Source: Scybalousia_A sp964542225
Lineage (GTDB): Bacteria > Bacteroidota > Bacteroidia > Bacteroidales > P3
DNA: 64,000 nucleotides
Direction: 5' to 3'
Assembly (NCBI GenBank): GCA_964542225.1
Contig: CAZITO010000001.1
Span: 1-64,000 of the forward strand
Translations under genes and position numbers: made by a program
Shown: piece after piece, positions 18,769 to 27,006 of the stretch
Layout: every line of letters begins with the position of its first letter
Position numbering within the stretch: the first letter of the stretch is position 1
Notes under the pieces: generated by a model
What the model was told of the DNA's origin: nothing
What the model saw: only the letters and a program-made list of their open reading frames with translations
Database searches by the model: none

Positions 18769-19965
18769 ATGCGAGTGGGAATAATAGGCGGAGGAGCGGC
18801 AGGTTTTTTTTGTGCCATCAATCTCAAAGAGCAACTTGGTGATAGAGTGGAGACGGTTATTTTTGAAAAAAGCAGTAAGGTACTCAACAAAGTAAAATTA
18901 TCCGGCGGAGGCAGGTGCAATTGTTCCAATACCTTTGAAAATATCAGCAACCTCAAAAAAGTCTATCCTCGTGGCTACAAGACAATGAAACAGATATTGA
19001 AAAACTTCAGCTCGCAGGATACTTTTAATTGGTTTCTTGGTCATGGCATAGATTTAAAGATAGAGGACAAGGGCAGGGTTTTCCCAAAAAGTGATAACTC
19101 TATGGAGATAGTGAATTTATTTCTCCGTCTTGCCGATAAATATCATATAAGAATAAAGACAAACTGCACAATAGACAGCCTTCAACAATTAAAAGATTTT
19201 GATTTCATAGTGTTGGCAACAGGGGGCTATAAAAACGACGCTCTTTTCAACGAATTATCCTCAAAAGGGCAAGCCATCCGACCTTTCATTCCTTCTCTCT
19301 TTAGTTTTAATTTGGAGGATGAGAAATTGCAAAGGCTCTCGGGCGTAGTGGTAAAAAATACGGAGTTGTTGCTTTGTGGCACAAAGTTTAAGTGTAAAGA
19401 TGATTTGCTTATCACTCATTGGGGGATTAGCGGTCCCGTGACGTTAAAACTTTCTTGTTTTGCAGCCGAATACTTACATCAAACAAACTATCAGGCAGAA
19501 CTGCTCATTAATTGGACAGGACTCAATTACGCACAAGTAGAGGAGGCAATAACCAACAAACTTGCCCTAAACAGCAATAAATTGATAAAAAATTTCAACC
19601 CCTTAAATTTGACAAATAATCTTTGGGAATATTTGGGAGAAAAGGCTTTGGGAGAAAAACTAAATAACAAAGTCCTTGCCATAAACCAAAAAGATATCAA
19701 CAGAATGACCAACACTCTCTGCTCAGACAAATATATTATCAAAGGAAGATATGCGGAAAAAACCGAGTTTGTCTCTTGCGGAGGAATAGATATTAAGGGA
19801 ATAAATCCAAATACGTTGGAAAGCAAAGTTGTAGAGAACTTGTTTTTTGCGGGCGAAGCCTTGGACATAGATGCCATTACAGGAGGATTCAACCTGCAAA
19901 ACGCTTGGTCAACCGCCTACAATGTTGCACTCTACATAAATAAGCAGTATAAAGAAAAGAAATAG
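18769..19965 (+). CDS. FAD-dependent oxidoreductase of the BaiN/YhiN (HI0933) family
   Basis: This 398-residue protein begins with a Rossmann dinucleotide-binding motif (GIIGGGAAGFF) and has the family signature LSGGGRCNCSN near residue 48 and the C-terminal LFFAGEALDIDAITGGFNLQ. These match HI0933-like flavoproteins; one member, BaiN, was proposed to act in bile-acid reduction, but for most the substrate is unknown. It overlaps the transcriptional unit of the preceding gene (one base between stop and start), so the two are translationally close. Nothing suggests a functional link to glycan assembly. Confidence 0.88.
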   Translation: MRVGIIGGGAAGFFCAINLKEQLGDRVETVIFEKSSKVLNKVKLSGGGRCNCSNTFENISNLKKVYPRGYKTMKQILKNFSSQDTFNWFLGHGIDLKIEDKGRVFPKSDNSMEIVNLFLRLADKYHIRIKTNCTIDSLQQLKDFDFIVLATGGYKNDALFNELSSKGQAIRPFIPSLFSFNLEDEKLQRLSGVVVKNTELLLCGTKFKCKDDLLITHWGISGPVTLKLSCFAAEYLHQTNYQAELLINWTGLNYAQVEEAITNKLALNSNKLIKNFNPLNLTNNLWEYLGEKALGEKLNNKVLAINQKDINRMTNTLCSDKYIIKGRYAEKTEFVSCGGIDIKGINPNTLESKVVENLFFAGEALDIDAITGGFNLQNAWSTAYNVALYINKQYKEKK

Positions 19966-19980
19966 AATAGTGAGAGGAGG

Positions 19981-20012
19981 TTGGTTTTTTGCTTAATTAC
20001 TCATAACTTTGC
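19981..20012 (+). promoter_or_regulatory. Promoter upstream of the FISUMP gene
   Basis: TTGG (19981-19984), 19 nt, then TAACTTTGC (20004-20012) fits the Bacteroidota promoter with a slightly weak -33. The box overlaps the first codons of a longer reading frame, which argues for the later GTG start at 20039. Confidence 0.6.
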
Positions 20013-20038
20013 AATGTCGTTTTAAAGAAAAAAGAAAG

Positions 20039-20773
20039 GTGAAAAAAATACTATTATATATTTTCTTGTTTGTATTGGTGGGCAGAGGTTTGTGTCAAAA
20101 CTATGACGAAGGCTTTGCCAAACCCATAGTTACGGAAGATGGAAAATTTGTCTATTATGAATTGGGCGAATTGCAGACAAAGGAAGGGGTTATAATTTTT
20201 TTGGATAGAAATCTTGGGGCTTTGAGTGATGATGTGTCTTCTTCGGACTCATGGGGAGACTTATATCAATGGGGAAGAGCCACAGACGGACACGAAAAAC
20301 GTTTATCGGATACAACCATGCAATTGGCTCCAAACTTTGTTTCCACACCAAAAAAATTTATCATAGATTACAATCGTGCCAATGATTGGCTTGTTTCTCC
20401 CAAAGACGACCTTTGGAACAATAAGGACAAAACAAACAACCCTTGTCCTTGCGGTTATAGATTGCCCACAGAAAAGGAATGGAGGGCGGTTTTGGAACTC
20501 GGTGCAGAAATAAAACCGACAGAATCAGGAGGTTTTTATCTGAGTATAGCAGAGGGCAAATTGAAACTTCCGTGTGCAGGTTTGAGAAACGCTTATTCGG
20601 GTGATATTCAATATCAAGGAATGAGGGGATACTATTGGGGAGAGGATGCCAAATCGCATGGCTTGTCTTCTTGTATGGATTTCAATAAGGCGGAAATAAC
20701 AACCAATGTAAGCATATTTGGTTTTAGAGCCTTTGGCAGAAGCGTAAGATGTATTAAAGACAAACAACCATAG
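20039..20773 (+). CDS. Secreted protein with FISUMP (Fibrobacter major paralogous) domain
   Basis: From the GTG at 20039 the product is 244 residues with a signal peptide (KKILLYIFLFVLVGRGLCQ). A longer frame from a TTG at 20009 would overlap the -7 box and is unlikely. The body has the FISUMP pattern: DRNLGA, WGDLYQWGRATDGHE, NPCPCGYRLPTEKEWRAV, LKLPCAGLRN and FRAFGRSVRCI. It resembles the C-type-lectin/formylglycine-type fold used by many secreted Bacteroidota and Fibrobacter proteins of unknown function. It is separated from the flavoprotein gene by its own promoter. Confidence 0.78.
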   Translation: MKKILLYIFLFVLVGRGLCQNYDEGFAKPIVTEDGKFVYYELGELQTKEGVIIFLDRNLGALSDDVSSSDSWGDLYQWGRATDGHEKRLSDTTMQLAPNFVSTPKKFIIDYNRANDWLVSPKDDLWNNKDKTNNPCPCGYRLPTEKEWRAVLELGAEIKPTESGGFYLSIAEGKLKLPCAGLRNAYSGDIQYQGMRGYYWGEDAKSHGLSSCMDFNKAEITTNVSIFGFRAFGRSVRCIKDKQP

Positions 20774-20916
20774 AATATTTATTTTTTATCACCGCTTACA
20801 CTGAGCTAACATTAATTGGTATAAACGAAAGTTTGAGAAAACGATACAGAGGTTGAATTTTTGAAATAATCTATGCTGGTTCACATAAGGAGTTAGAAAA
20901 AATAAATTGCTCTATT

Positions 20917-20947
20917 TTTGCTGAATCAAAAAAAGATTGTATTCTTG
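20917..20947 (+). promoter_or_regulatory. Promoter of tRNA-Ser
   Basis: TTTG (20917-20920), 19 nt, then TATTCTTG (20940-20947), one mismatch from TAnnTTTG, lie 10 bp before the tRNA 5' end. Confidence 0.55.
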
Positions 20948-20957
20948 CAAAAGTTTT

Positions 20958-21044
20958 GGAGAGGTGCTCGAGTGGCTGAAGAGGCTCGCCTGGAAAGCGG
21001 GTAAGCGGCAAAACCGCTTCGGGGTTCGAATCCCCCTCTCTCCG
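20958..21044 (+). tRNA. tRNA-Ser(GGA)
   Basis: This 87-nt cloverleaf has acceptor GGAGAGG paired with TCTCTCC (one G-U), D-arm, anticodon loop CTGGAAA on stem CTCGC/GCGGG giving anticodon GGA, a long class-II variable arm (AAGCGGCAAAACCGCTT) and T-loop TTCGAAT. Discriminator is G and CCA is not encoded. Confidence 0.95.
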
Positions 21045-21047
21045 CAA

Positions 21048-21091
21048 CAAAGGGTGTAAATCAAGTAGTTACAAGATTTACACCCTTTTTT
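21048..21091 (+). terminator. Terminator after tRNA-Ser, with a loop shared with the dispersed element
   Basis: The perfect 14-bp stem AAAGGGTGTAAATC/GATTTACACCCTTT is followed by a T-run. Its loop and inner stem contain ATCAAGTAGTTACAAG, identical over 16 bp to the left inverted repeat of the element copy at 10241. Confidence 0.85.
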
Positions 21092-21714
21092 ACACCCCAA
21101 AATCAAGGTAGGGTGTATTTTTTGAAATTTTAAGATAAATGCTGGCGAAGAAAGAAGAATGAGTGTTTTTCTCTTTTCGCCAGCATCTTTTTTGGGTGTT
21201 GCCACCACAAAAATAAGTTTAGTCCGTTTTGGGTATATAGCCAATGGGATAAACTAAACCTTGTTATCGTCAGCCATCGGCTGGCGAAATTTATCTATAA
21301 TCACCTAATATCCCCATCTACCTTAATTTTTACGCCCTTTTAAAACCCTCAAAAACTCCTTCCTCTCATACCCCACCGAAAAATCAATACCCACCATAAT
21401 TGTAATGTATTATTTGTTTCTATTGTTCTATATTGTTTTTTTATGTAAAACGCTCTTGCAAAGATAAGAAAAAGTTAAAAAACAAAAATAAAGCAAAAAA
21501 AATAAAAACTCTGTCCTATGCCACCCCATAAGGAAACCACTACTTTTTATAAGTTAGCATAGGTTTATTATGAGTTATGGTATGTTGGGGATGAGGGCAA
21601 AGCCTTTAAAAAGGCTACGAGGCTTTGTTTTTTATACACTCTGCCAATCTTAAATAACCGATGAGGAATTATCTTAAATTTATCAAGGTTAAGAAAGGGT
21701 GGGAAAGAGGTTGA
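21092..21714. other. Gene-free stretch with stem-loops and short repeats
   Basis: I see no credible gene. A stem-loop at 21139-21186 has arms ATGCTGGCGAA/TTCGCCAGCAT followed by CTTTTTT. The word GCTGGCGAA recurs near 21280, where CAGCCATCGGCTG forms a small hairpin. A minus-strand TATCTTTGC box (21458-21466) has no -33 box or gene downstream. AAGTTAGCATAGGTT (21551-21565) is a short repeat also found beside element copies 2 and 3. A degenerate inverted repeat of the AAAGCC/GGCT type lies near 21598-21628. Confidence 0.6.
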
Positions 21715-22929
21715 TTACAATTCGAAGTAATAATATTTTTTTATAAACTTAGACAAGAAATTTTTGTCCAACTGGTCGGAGGCTTCGTATATTTCTTTTA
21801 TTTTGCCGTTCTTATACAAAATGTTTATTTTGCTGTCATCAAAACTATAAGCACTGTTGTGTAACTCATCGTGGGCAGAAAAAAAGTTTTCTATTTCTTG
21901 CAAAGAATATTGATTGTTATACTTTGCTTTCAGTTTTTCGTATCTATCAAGCAAGTCTTGTTGAGGGAAAATATTTTCTTGTATTGTCAAATGTCCGAGT
22001 TCTCTGTTCATCAAACATTGGGAAAGGTAGGAAAGTATTTTGTCTTTGTGCATAGACCATACTTTGACAGACGACCATATATCGCAATCATCCAAAAGCA
22101 AAAAATGATGCAAAGCCTCCTTGTCCATTAAAGTCCTCTGTCCGTTTGCCAAGAAATAAAGGAGATGTTCGGTTATATGATTGTGTGGCTGTGTCAAATC
22201 GTTTTGGAGACAAAGAAATCTTGCTCTTTTCAGTATATTTTTTAACAAACAATCGGCTCCAACCACTGCTTTGTGCATATAAACCTGCCAATACATCAAG
22301 CGGCGAGAAATAATAAATTTTTCTATTGAATATATGCCTTTTTCGTCTATTACCAACTCATCATTATATACGGAAAACATCTTTAATATTCTTTCCGTTC
22401 CTATTACGCCCTCACTTACTCCCGTAAAAAAACTATCTCTTGTCAAATAATCCAGTCTGTCAGTATCTACTTGAGAAGAAACCAACTCTTTGAGAAATCT
22501 TTTCGGGTATTTGTCTGAAAAAATATCAACAACCATAGGACTTACCTTTAAATCTTTCATAAATTGCAAAGATACTTCCTCGTGGCTGACATCAAAAAAG
22601 AAATCCTCCAAGCAGTGAGAAAAAGGTGCATGACCCACATCGTGCAACAATATGGCTATCAAAGAGGCAAGAGTTTCTTCCTCGGTGATGTTCTCGCCCT
22701 TGTTTTTTAGAACGTTAAGAGCCTGTTGCATAAGATACATCGCGCCTATGGAATGAGAAAAACGAGTATGTTCTGCTCCCGGATAGACCAAATTGCTTAA
22801 ACCCAACTGTTTGATTCGTCTCAGTCGCTGAATATAGGGAGTTTGTATATAATCATAGAGTTCCGCACTTGGAATATTGATAAATCCATAGACGGGGTCA
22901 TTAATGATTTTTAACTTATTGGAGGTCAT
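21715..22929 (-). CDS. HD-domain phosphohydrolase (dGTPase-like, YwfO/YdhJ family)
   Basis: The 404-residue protein opens with NDPVYGFINIP and has the metal-binding residues of the HD superfamily: H59 in HTRFSHS, H96-D97 and H100 in LLHDVGHAPFSH, and a later Asp in QVDTDRLDYL. The family resembles dGTP triphosphohydrolases and acts on nucleotides; a substrate cannot be assigned here. It follows the small outer-membrane protein gene with an 11-bp gap on the same strand, so the two may be co-transcribed. Confidence 0.88.
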   Translation of the reverse strand: MTSNKLKIINDPVYGFINIPSAELYDYIQTPYIQRLRRIKQLGLSNLVYPGAEHTRFSHSIGAMYLMQQALNVLKNKGENITEEETLASLIAILLHDVGHAPFSHCLEDFFFDVSHEEVSLQFMKDLKVSPMVVDIFSDKYPKRFLKELVSSQVDTDRLDYLTRDSFFTGVSEGVIGTERILKMFSVYNDELVIDEKGIYSIEKFIISRRLMYWQVYMHKAVVGADCLLKNILKRARFLCLQNDLTQPHNHITEHLLYFLANGQRTLMDKEALHHFLLLDDCDIWSSVKVWSMHKDKILSYLSQCLMNRELGHLTIQENIFPQQDLLDRYEKLKAKYNNQYSLQEIENFFSAHDELHNSAYSFDDSKINILYKNGKIKEIYEASDQLDKNFLSKFIKKYYYFEL

Positions 22930-22940
22930 AAACTAACCCG

Positions 22941-23378
22941 TTAGAAAACGTATTTAAGGATAAAAGAAAAGTTGCCGCAAAATTTGGTTTCCGGTATCAG
23001 TCGCAGTTGTGGTATCCAATCCACAGCAACGCTCAACGGAGAATAAGGAATAAACCACTCTACGCCACAAACTCCATCAAAAGCCAAGCCTAAATCATGG
23101 TCATAATCTGCCACAGAGGCTCCATAACCAAAGTAAAAATTAAAATTCTCAGCAAATTCTCTTTTCCATTGATAAAGAAAAGTAAACTCCAAATTATTAT
23201 TATCGTAATAAGTTCCAATGAATTCCATTGAGGAGGAAGGATTGTATTTCTTTACGTCCAAAGAAAATGCACTCCCGTCCCAATAGCCCATTCTTGCACC
23301 TACACCCCACTGCTGTGCTTTAAGATGAAAAGAACTTATACCAATAAATAACACAAACAAAAATAAAAACTTTTTCAT
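22941..23378 (-). CDS. Small outer-membrane beta-barrel protein
   Basis: A signal peptide (MKKFLFLFVLFIGISSFHLKA) precedes about 125 residues with the alternating strands of an 8-stranded barrel (GVGARMGYWDG, FTFLYQWKREF, FYFGYGAS) and a terminal Phe (FILKYVF). It may be a structural outer-membrane protein; nothing more specific is visible. A -7-like box CAAAAGTA (23403-23410, minus sense TACTTTTG) lies just upstream. Confidence 0.7.
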   Translation of the reverse strand: MKKFLFLFVLFIGISSFHLKAQQWGVGARMGYWDGSAFSLDVKKYNPSSSMEFIGTYYDNNNLEFTFLYQWKREFAENFNFYFGYGASVADYDHDLGLAFDGVCGVEWFIPYSPLSVAVDWIPQLRLIPETKFCGNFSFILKYVF

Positions 23379-23433
23379 ACTGCTCTCTCTTTTTCTTTAC
23401 TGCAAAAGTACAATAAAAAATGTTATTACTCCA

Positions 23434-24654
23434 TTATTCCGCTTTCATATTCTTTGTGGGAGCAAGTTTGCTGATACTCATACAAGGCAAAACAAGACTA
23501 ATCATACAAATAACAAACACTCCCATATTGATAAATAAAATGTGCGGAATATTTATATCCACAGGCACGGTGCTAAGAAAATAACTCTCTTTGTCCAAGG
23601 AAATAATATGGAAGTATTTTTGTATAAGTTCAACACCTATTGCCAAAATATTTCCGTACAACATACCTTTCAAAGTCAAATAACCTACCTTATAAATGAA
23701 TATTTTCATTATCATTTTGTTGTTTGCTCCAAAACTTTTGAGTACGCCCACCAAGTTTTTTTTCTCATAAATCATTATCAACACCATAGAGGACAATGTT
23801 ACTATACAAACAACTATCATAATGATGAGTATGAGTATTACATTGCTGTCCAAAAGGTTAAGCCAAGCAAAAAGATTCGGTTCCATTTCCATTACCGACT
23901 CTATGCTTTTGGTTTTATCTACTGTATAATATATTTGATTGAAATATTTGTTTATAAGCGAGAAGTCCTTAAACCTTAACTCATAATAAGAGAAGTCATT
24001 GGAGGACATTGAAAAAATGTTTTGCAATACTTGCATATCACATAACAAAAAATGCTCATCATAGTCGGCAAGTCCTGTGTCATAAAAGCCCGATATATAA
24101 AAATTCTTTGCTCTATAATTGTTGTTGGCATAAAAATAAACTTTGATTTTGTCGTTTATTTTTAGATTTAGTTTGTTTTTTAAGGTGTTGGAAACAAGTA
24201 TTTCCTGTTTGGAATTTTTATTTAAAGAGGGAAATTTACCTTCTATGATGTTGTCCACAAAAAAAGAATTGTCATATTCTGAATTAACTCCTTTGAGAAT
24301 TATTGCATGAAAATTATCTTTTTGCATTAAAACTCCCGCTTTGGCAACTATGGGACACAAAGAGCGTACGCCGTCTATGTTTCTTATATCGTTTAACTCT
24401 TGAGGAGTAAGATGAAAAGTCGCCTCCTCGTTTCTTATGTATGAAGTGGAATATGGTTTTATTTGTATATGAGAGGAAAAACCGGAAATTTTGTTACGAA
24501 TTTCTTTTTTAAATCCCTGCAATACACTGACCGAAGCCAACATTACAGCAAAAGATAGCATTATGCTTATCATTGCTATTCTCACAATCGGTCGTGTAAA
24601 ATTTGCTTCCTTTTGTTTTATAAGTCTTTTTGCTATGTAAAGTGCAAGATTCAT
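23434..24654 (-). CDS. FtsX/LolE-type ABC transporter permease
   Basis: From the ATG at 24654 (MNLALYIAKRLI) the product is 406 residues. A start further upstream would add 25 residues but would lie across the promoter box. The topology is one N-terminal membrane helix (SIMLSFAVMLASVSVLQGF), a periplasmic domain of about 230 residues, then three C-terminal helices, as in MacB/LolC/LolE permeases. The loop segment YEKKNLVGVLKSFGA is typical of the FtsX family. These proteins act with an ATPase to move lipoproteins or other substrates across the envelope. No ATPase gene is adjacent. A LolC/E-like role in lipoprotein release is a reasonable guess. Confidence 0.85.
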   Translation of the reverse strand: MNLALYIAKRLIKQKEANFTRPIVRIAMISIMLSFAVMLASVSVLQGFKKEIRNKISGFSSHIQIKPYSTSYIRNEEATFHLTPQELNDIRNIDGVRSLCPIVAKAGVLMQKDNFHAIILKGVNSEYDNSFFVDNIIEGKFPSLNKNSKQEILVSNTLKNKLNLKINDKIKVYFYANNNYRAKNFYISGFYDTGLADYDEHFLLCDMQVLQNIFSMSSNDFSYYELRFKDFSLINKYFNQIYYTVDKTKSIESVMEMEPNLFAWLNLLDSNVILILIIMIVVCIVTLSSMVLIMIYEKKNLVGVLKSFGANNKMIMKIFIYKVGYLTLKGMLYGNILAIGVELIQKYFHIISLDKESYFLSTVPVDINIPHILFINMGVFVICMISLVLPCMSISKLAPTKNMKAE

Positions 24655-24662
24655 ATATGAGT

Positions 24663-24671
24663 GCAAAGGTA
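24663..24671 (-). promoter_or_regulatory. -7 box of the permease gene
   Basis: TACCTTTGC on the minus strand lies 8 bp before the ATG at 24654. The mRNA should be nearly leaderless, which supports this start. Confidence 0.55.
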
Positions 24672-24721
24672 CTACTTTTATCGCAATTGTACCAAAATAA
24701 TATACCCCTTTATAAAAAGAA

Positions 24722-24753
24722 AAAAGCAAACACCTAAAAGGTGATTGCTTTTC
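24722..24753 (-). terminator. Terminator after the OmpA-family gene
   Basis: Arms AGCAATCACC and GGTGTTTGCT (one mismatch) around a TTTTA loop lead into a minus-strand T-run, about 30 nt after the stop codon at 24781. Confidence 0.65.
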
Positions 24754-24780
24754 ATTAAAATATTTTATAAATTAATTTAA

Positions 24781-26049
24781 TTATTTCTGATTGATGATAG
24801 CAACTCTGTTCAAATAACCTTTACCAGGGAAAGGTTCGGTTTTGCAACCTTTGTAATCAACATTGATTTGATTTACATCAACACCTGCATTAACCAAAGC
24901 GTTTCTTACGGCTTCTGCTCTTTCTTGAGAAAGTTCATTGTTTCTTGCCTCAGAACCTGTTTCTTTGTCTGCATAACCTGTTACAGTGAATTTTGTATTC
25001 TTGTTCGCTTTCATAAGGTTAGCCATAAAGGTTATATTTTCCTCATTGGCATCAGATATTTCAGCACTACCTATGTTGAAGAATATACCCAATTGAGTAT
25101 CTGACATTTCAGCACCTTTGCCGGCATTTGCTCTTGCCTTAGCCAATTCGTCGTTCAACTCTTTGTTTTGTTGTTGCAATCTTCTTGCCTCATCTTTGTA
25201 ACCATTAGCCTTGTTAAGTTCGTCAGCCAAATCGTTCTTTTCTCTTTCAAGAGTGCTGTAATCGGCTTTCTTTACCCATTGAGAATAATCTATAGGAGTG
25301 TATGAAGAGAAGCCACGACGAGGTCTTTCTGCACTTTCAGAAGTTTTATTGGCAAACTTGTAAGTAACACCTGCTGTTACTGATAGTTGATTCGTCCAAT
25401 CAACAGTTCCTTGTGCTCTATATGAGTTTGCAAATTGATTTCTTACAATGAAGTCTCTTAGTTCTAGGTTAAGACTCCAAGCATCGCAAAGTCTGTAAGA
25501 AGTCAACAAACCAACAGGCAACACCCATTCAGAGTTTCTGTCAGACATCTCAGGTTTAGGGTCAGTACGTTTTGAAGAACCATAACCTATACCTGTGAAA
25601 ACAGAAGCATTGAAAAATCTATCTGCTTTATAACCACAAATCCAATTGGTAAGATTGAACAAAACGTTAGCATGAACGATATAGTAGTCGTTTTTCAATT
25701 CTGCGTTTCCATCCTCATTAACTTCTATACCTGCCATAGGTTTGTAATAAGATTTGTTATTAAGACCAGAAAAACCTAATCTTAGACCAACAACAGGGGT
25801 AATCCACTTGCTGACATAGACATCAAAAACTGGTGCAAAAGAGCCCCAAGTATCAGGGTTAAGGTCTACGTCATTGTCATCAGTGTTGGGAATATTGAAA
25901 AATGTTTGCACTCCGGCACCCAAACTTATCTCCCAGTTATCCCAGAAATGATTTGTTTCAAAATGTGCCCATTTTGGTTTGATTTCGTCTTGTGCAAACA
26001 CAGAGCCTGCAAATAATGCTACAGCAAGCATAATGACTAATCTTTTCAT
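24781..26049 (-). CDS. OmpA-family outer-membrane protein with N-terminal barrel
   Basis: The 422-residue product starts at the ATG at 26049 (MKRLVIMLAVALFAGSVFA), a clear signal peptide; a start 14 codons upstream would put a charged stretch before it. Residues about 25-245 form an 8-stranded barrel, residues 270-310 a coiled-coil linker (EREKNDLADELNKAN...ARRLQQQNKELNDEL), and the rest an OmpA peptidoglycan-binding domain (TVTGYADKETGS, NNELSQERAEAVRNAL). It ties the outer membrane to peptidoglycan and is likely abundant. The shorter gene immediately upstream is a paralogue of its barrel. Confidence 0.9.
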   Translation of the reverse strand: MKRLVIMLAVALFAGSVFAQDEIKPKWAHFETNHFWDNWEISLGAGVQTFFNIPNTDDNDVDLNPDTWGSFAPVFDVYVSKWITPVVGLRLGFSGLNNKSYYKPMAGIEVNEDGNAELKNDYYIVHANVLFNLTNWICGYKADRFFNASVFTGIGYGSSKRTDPKPEMSDRNSEWVLPVGLLTSYRLCDAWSLNLELRDFIVRNQFANSYRAQGTVDWTNQLSVTAGVTYKFANKTSESAERPRRGFSSYTPIDYSQWVKKADYSTLEREKNDLADELNKANGYKDEARRLQQQNKELNDELAKARANAGKGAEMSDTQLGIFFNIGSAEISDANEENITFMANLMKANKNTKFTVTGYADKETGSEARNNELSQERAEAVRNALVNAGVDVNQINVDYKGCKTEPFPGKGYLNRVAIINQK

Positions 26050-26102
26050 TGTTTTCTTAAATTTTAAATTATTAATAATTTTACTTTTCACAAATCACAG
26101 CA

Positions 26103-26110
26103 CAAAATTA
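26103..26110 (-). promoter_or_regulatory. -7 box of the OmpA-family gene
   Basis: TAATTTTG on the minus strand matches TAnnTTTG, giving a leader of about 50 nt. No good -33 box is at the right distance. Confidence 0.4.
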
Positions 26111-26163
26111 CAACGAAATTTTATAGTTTAATTAAAATTTACAAACTTTTTTCACACAGAGTG

Positions 26164-26847
26164 TTAAAATTTGTTGGCAAATTTATAAGTAACACCTGCA
26201 CTAACGGACAATTGATTTGAAAAATCGGCTGTAGTCAGAGGTGATAATTCATTATGCACATTGTTGCCAAATAGTAAAAAGTCTCTGAATTCAAGATTGA
26301 TAGCCCAATTTTTACTAATGCTGTATGTTGTTAACAAGCCAATAGGAACAATTAGTTGGATTTTGTTATCGGATTCGGGTTTTGGCTCTGTGCGTTTGGA
26401 ATACATAACTCCCACTCCTGCAAAAACAGAAAGATTGAAAAAAGCATTTGGACTATAACCATTTATCAAATTGGTTACATTCAATAAAGCGTTTATATGA
26501 GCAGAGAAAGAGTTGTTTTTTAACTCAACATTATCTTCATATAAGGAATTATAATAATACTTGGCACCAATACCCGAAAAGCCTAAACGCATACCAAAGA
26601 TTGTACTCATCCATTTGTTTACATACAAATCAAATACGGGAGTAAAACTATCCCAACTATAAGGATTTAGGTCTGTACCGTTTTTTGTATTTGGCATGTT
26701 GTATATCGTTTGCACTCCTGCGTCCAAACTTATTTCCCAATTACTCCAAAAACCATTGTTATCGGCAACAACGTGTATATTTTTTGTTTGAGCAAATGTC
26801 AATACGGATAGCGACATGAATACAAAAACAATAAATACTCTTTTCAT
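26164..26847 (-). CDS. OmpA-barrel paralogue without peptidoglycan-binding domain
   Basis: The 227-residue protein has a signal peptide (MKRVFIVFVFMSLSVLTFA) and aligns end to end with the barrel of the neighbouring OmpA-family protein: NWEISL-AGVQT, RLGFSG, SKRT-PKPE, VGLLT-Y and NQLSV-AGVTYKFANK are shared. It stops exactly where the partner's linker begins, so it has no coiled coil or OmpA domain. It looks like a tandem duplicate reduced to the barrel. It has its own signal peptide and no frameshift, so it is probably functional. Confidence 0.85.
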   Translation of the reverse strand: MKRVFIVFVFMSLSVLTFAQTKNIHVVADNNGFWSNWEISLDAGVQTIYNMPNTKNGTDLNPYSWDSFTPVFDLYVNKWMSTIFGMRLGFSGIGAKYYYNSLYEDNVELKNNSFSAHINALLNVTNLINGYSPNAFFNLSVFAGVGVMYSKRTEPKPESDNKIQLIVPIGLLTTYSISKNWAINLEFRDFLLFGNNVHNELSPLTTADFSNQLSVSAGVTYKFANKF

Positions 26848-26965
26848 TTCCTTAACGAACTTTTAACCTTTATTTATTAGTCTGCGTTTACGAGTTAAGT
26901 TTTGAAATAGATACAAAAAAGTTAAAAAAAAATGTATTTTTCCCCAAGAGGTGCAAAATTTATAT

Positions 26966-26973
26966 TACTTTTG
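26966..26973 (+). promoter_or_regulatory. -7 box of the deiminase gene
   Basis: TACTTTTG fits TAnnTTTG and lies 33 bp before the ATG at 27007. A longer reading frame begins upstream of this box, so the 27007 start is preferred. Confidence 0.5.
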
Positions 26974-27006
26974 CTTGACAGAGAAAACCTAAATACAGAA
27001 AAATAT

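Noticed and set aside
20912..21244. 110-codon minus-strand frame across tRNA-Ser
   Set aside because: It is the antisense of the tRNA and its terminator, a frequent false gene in annotations.
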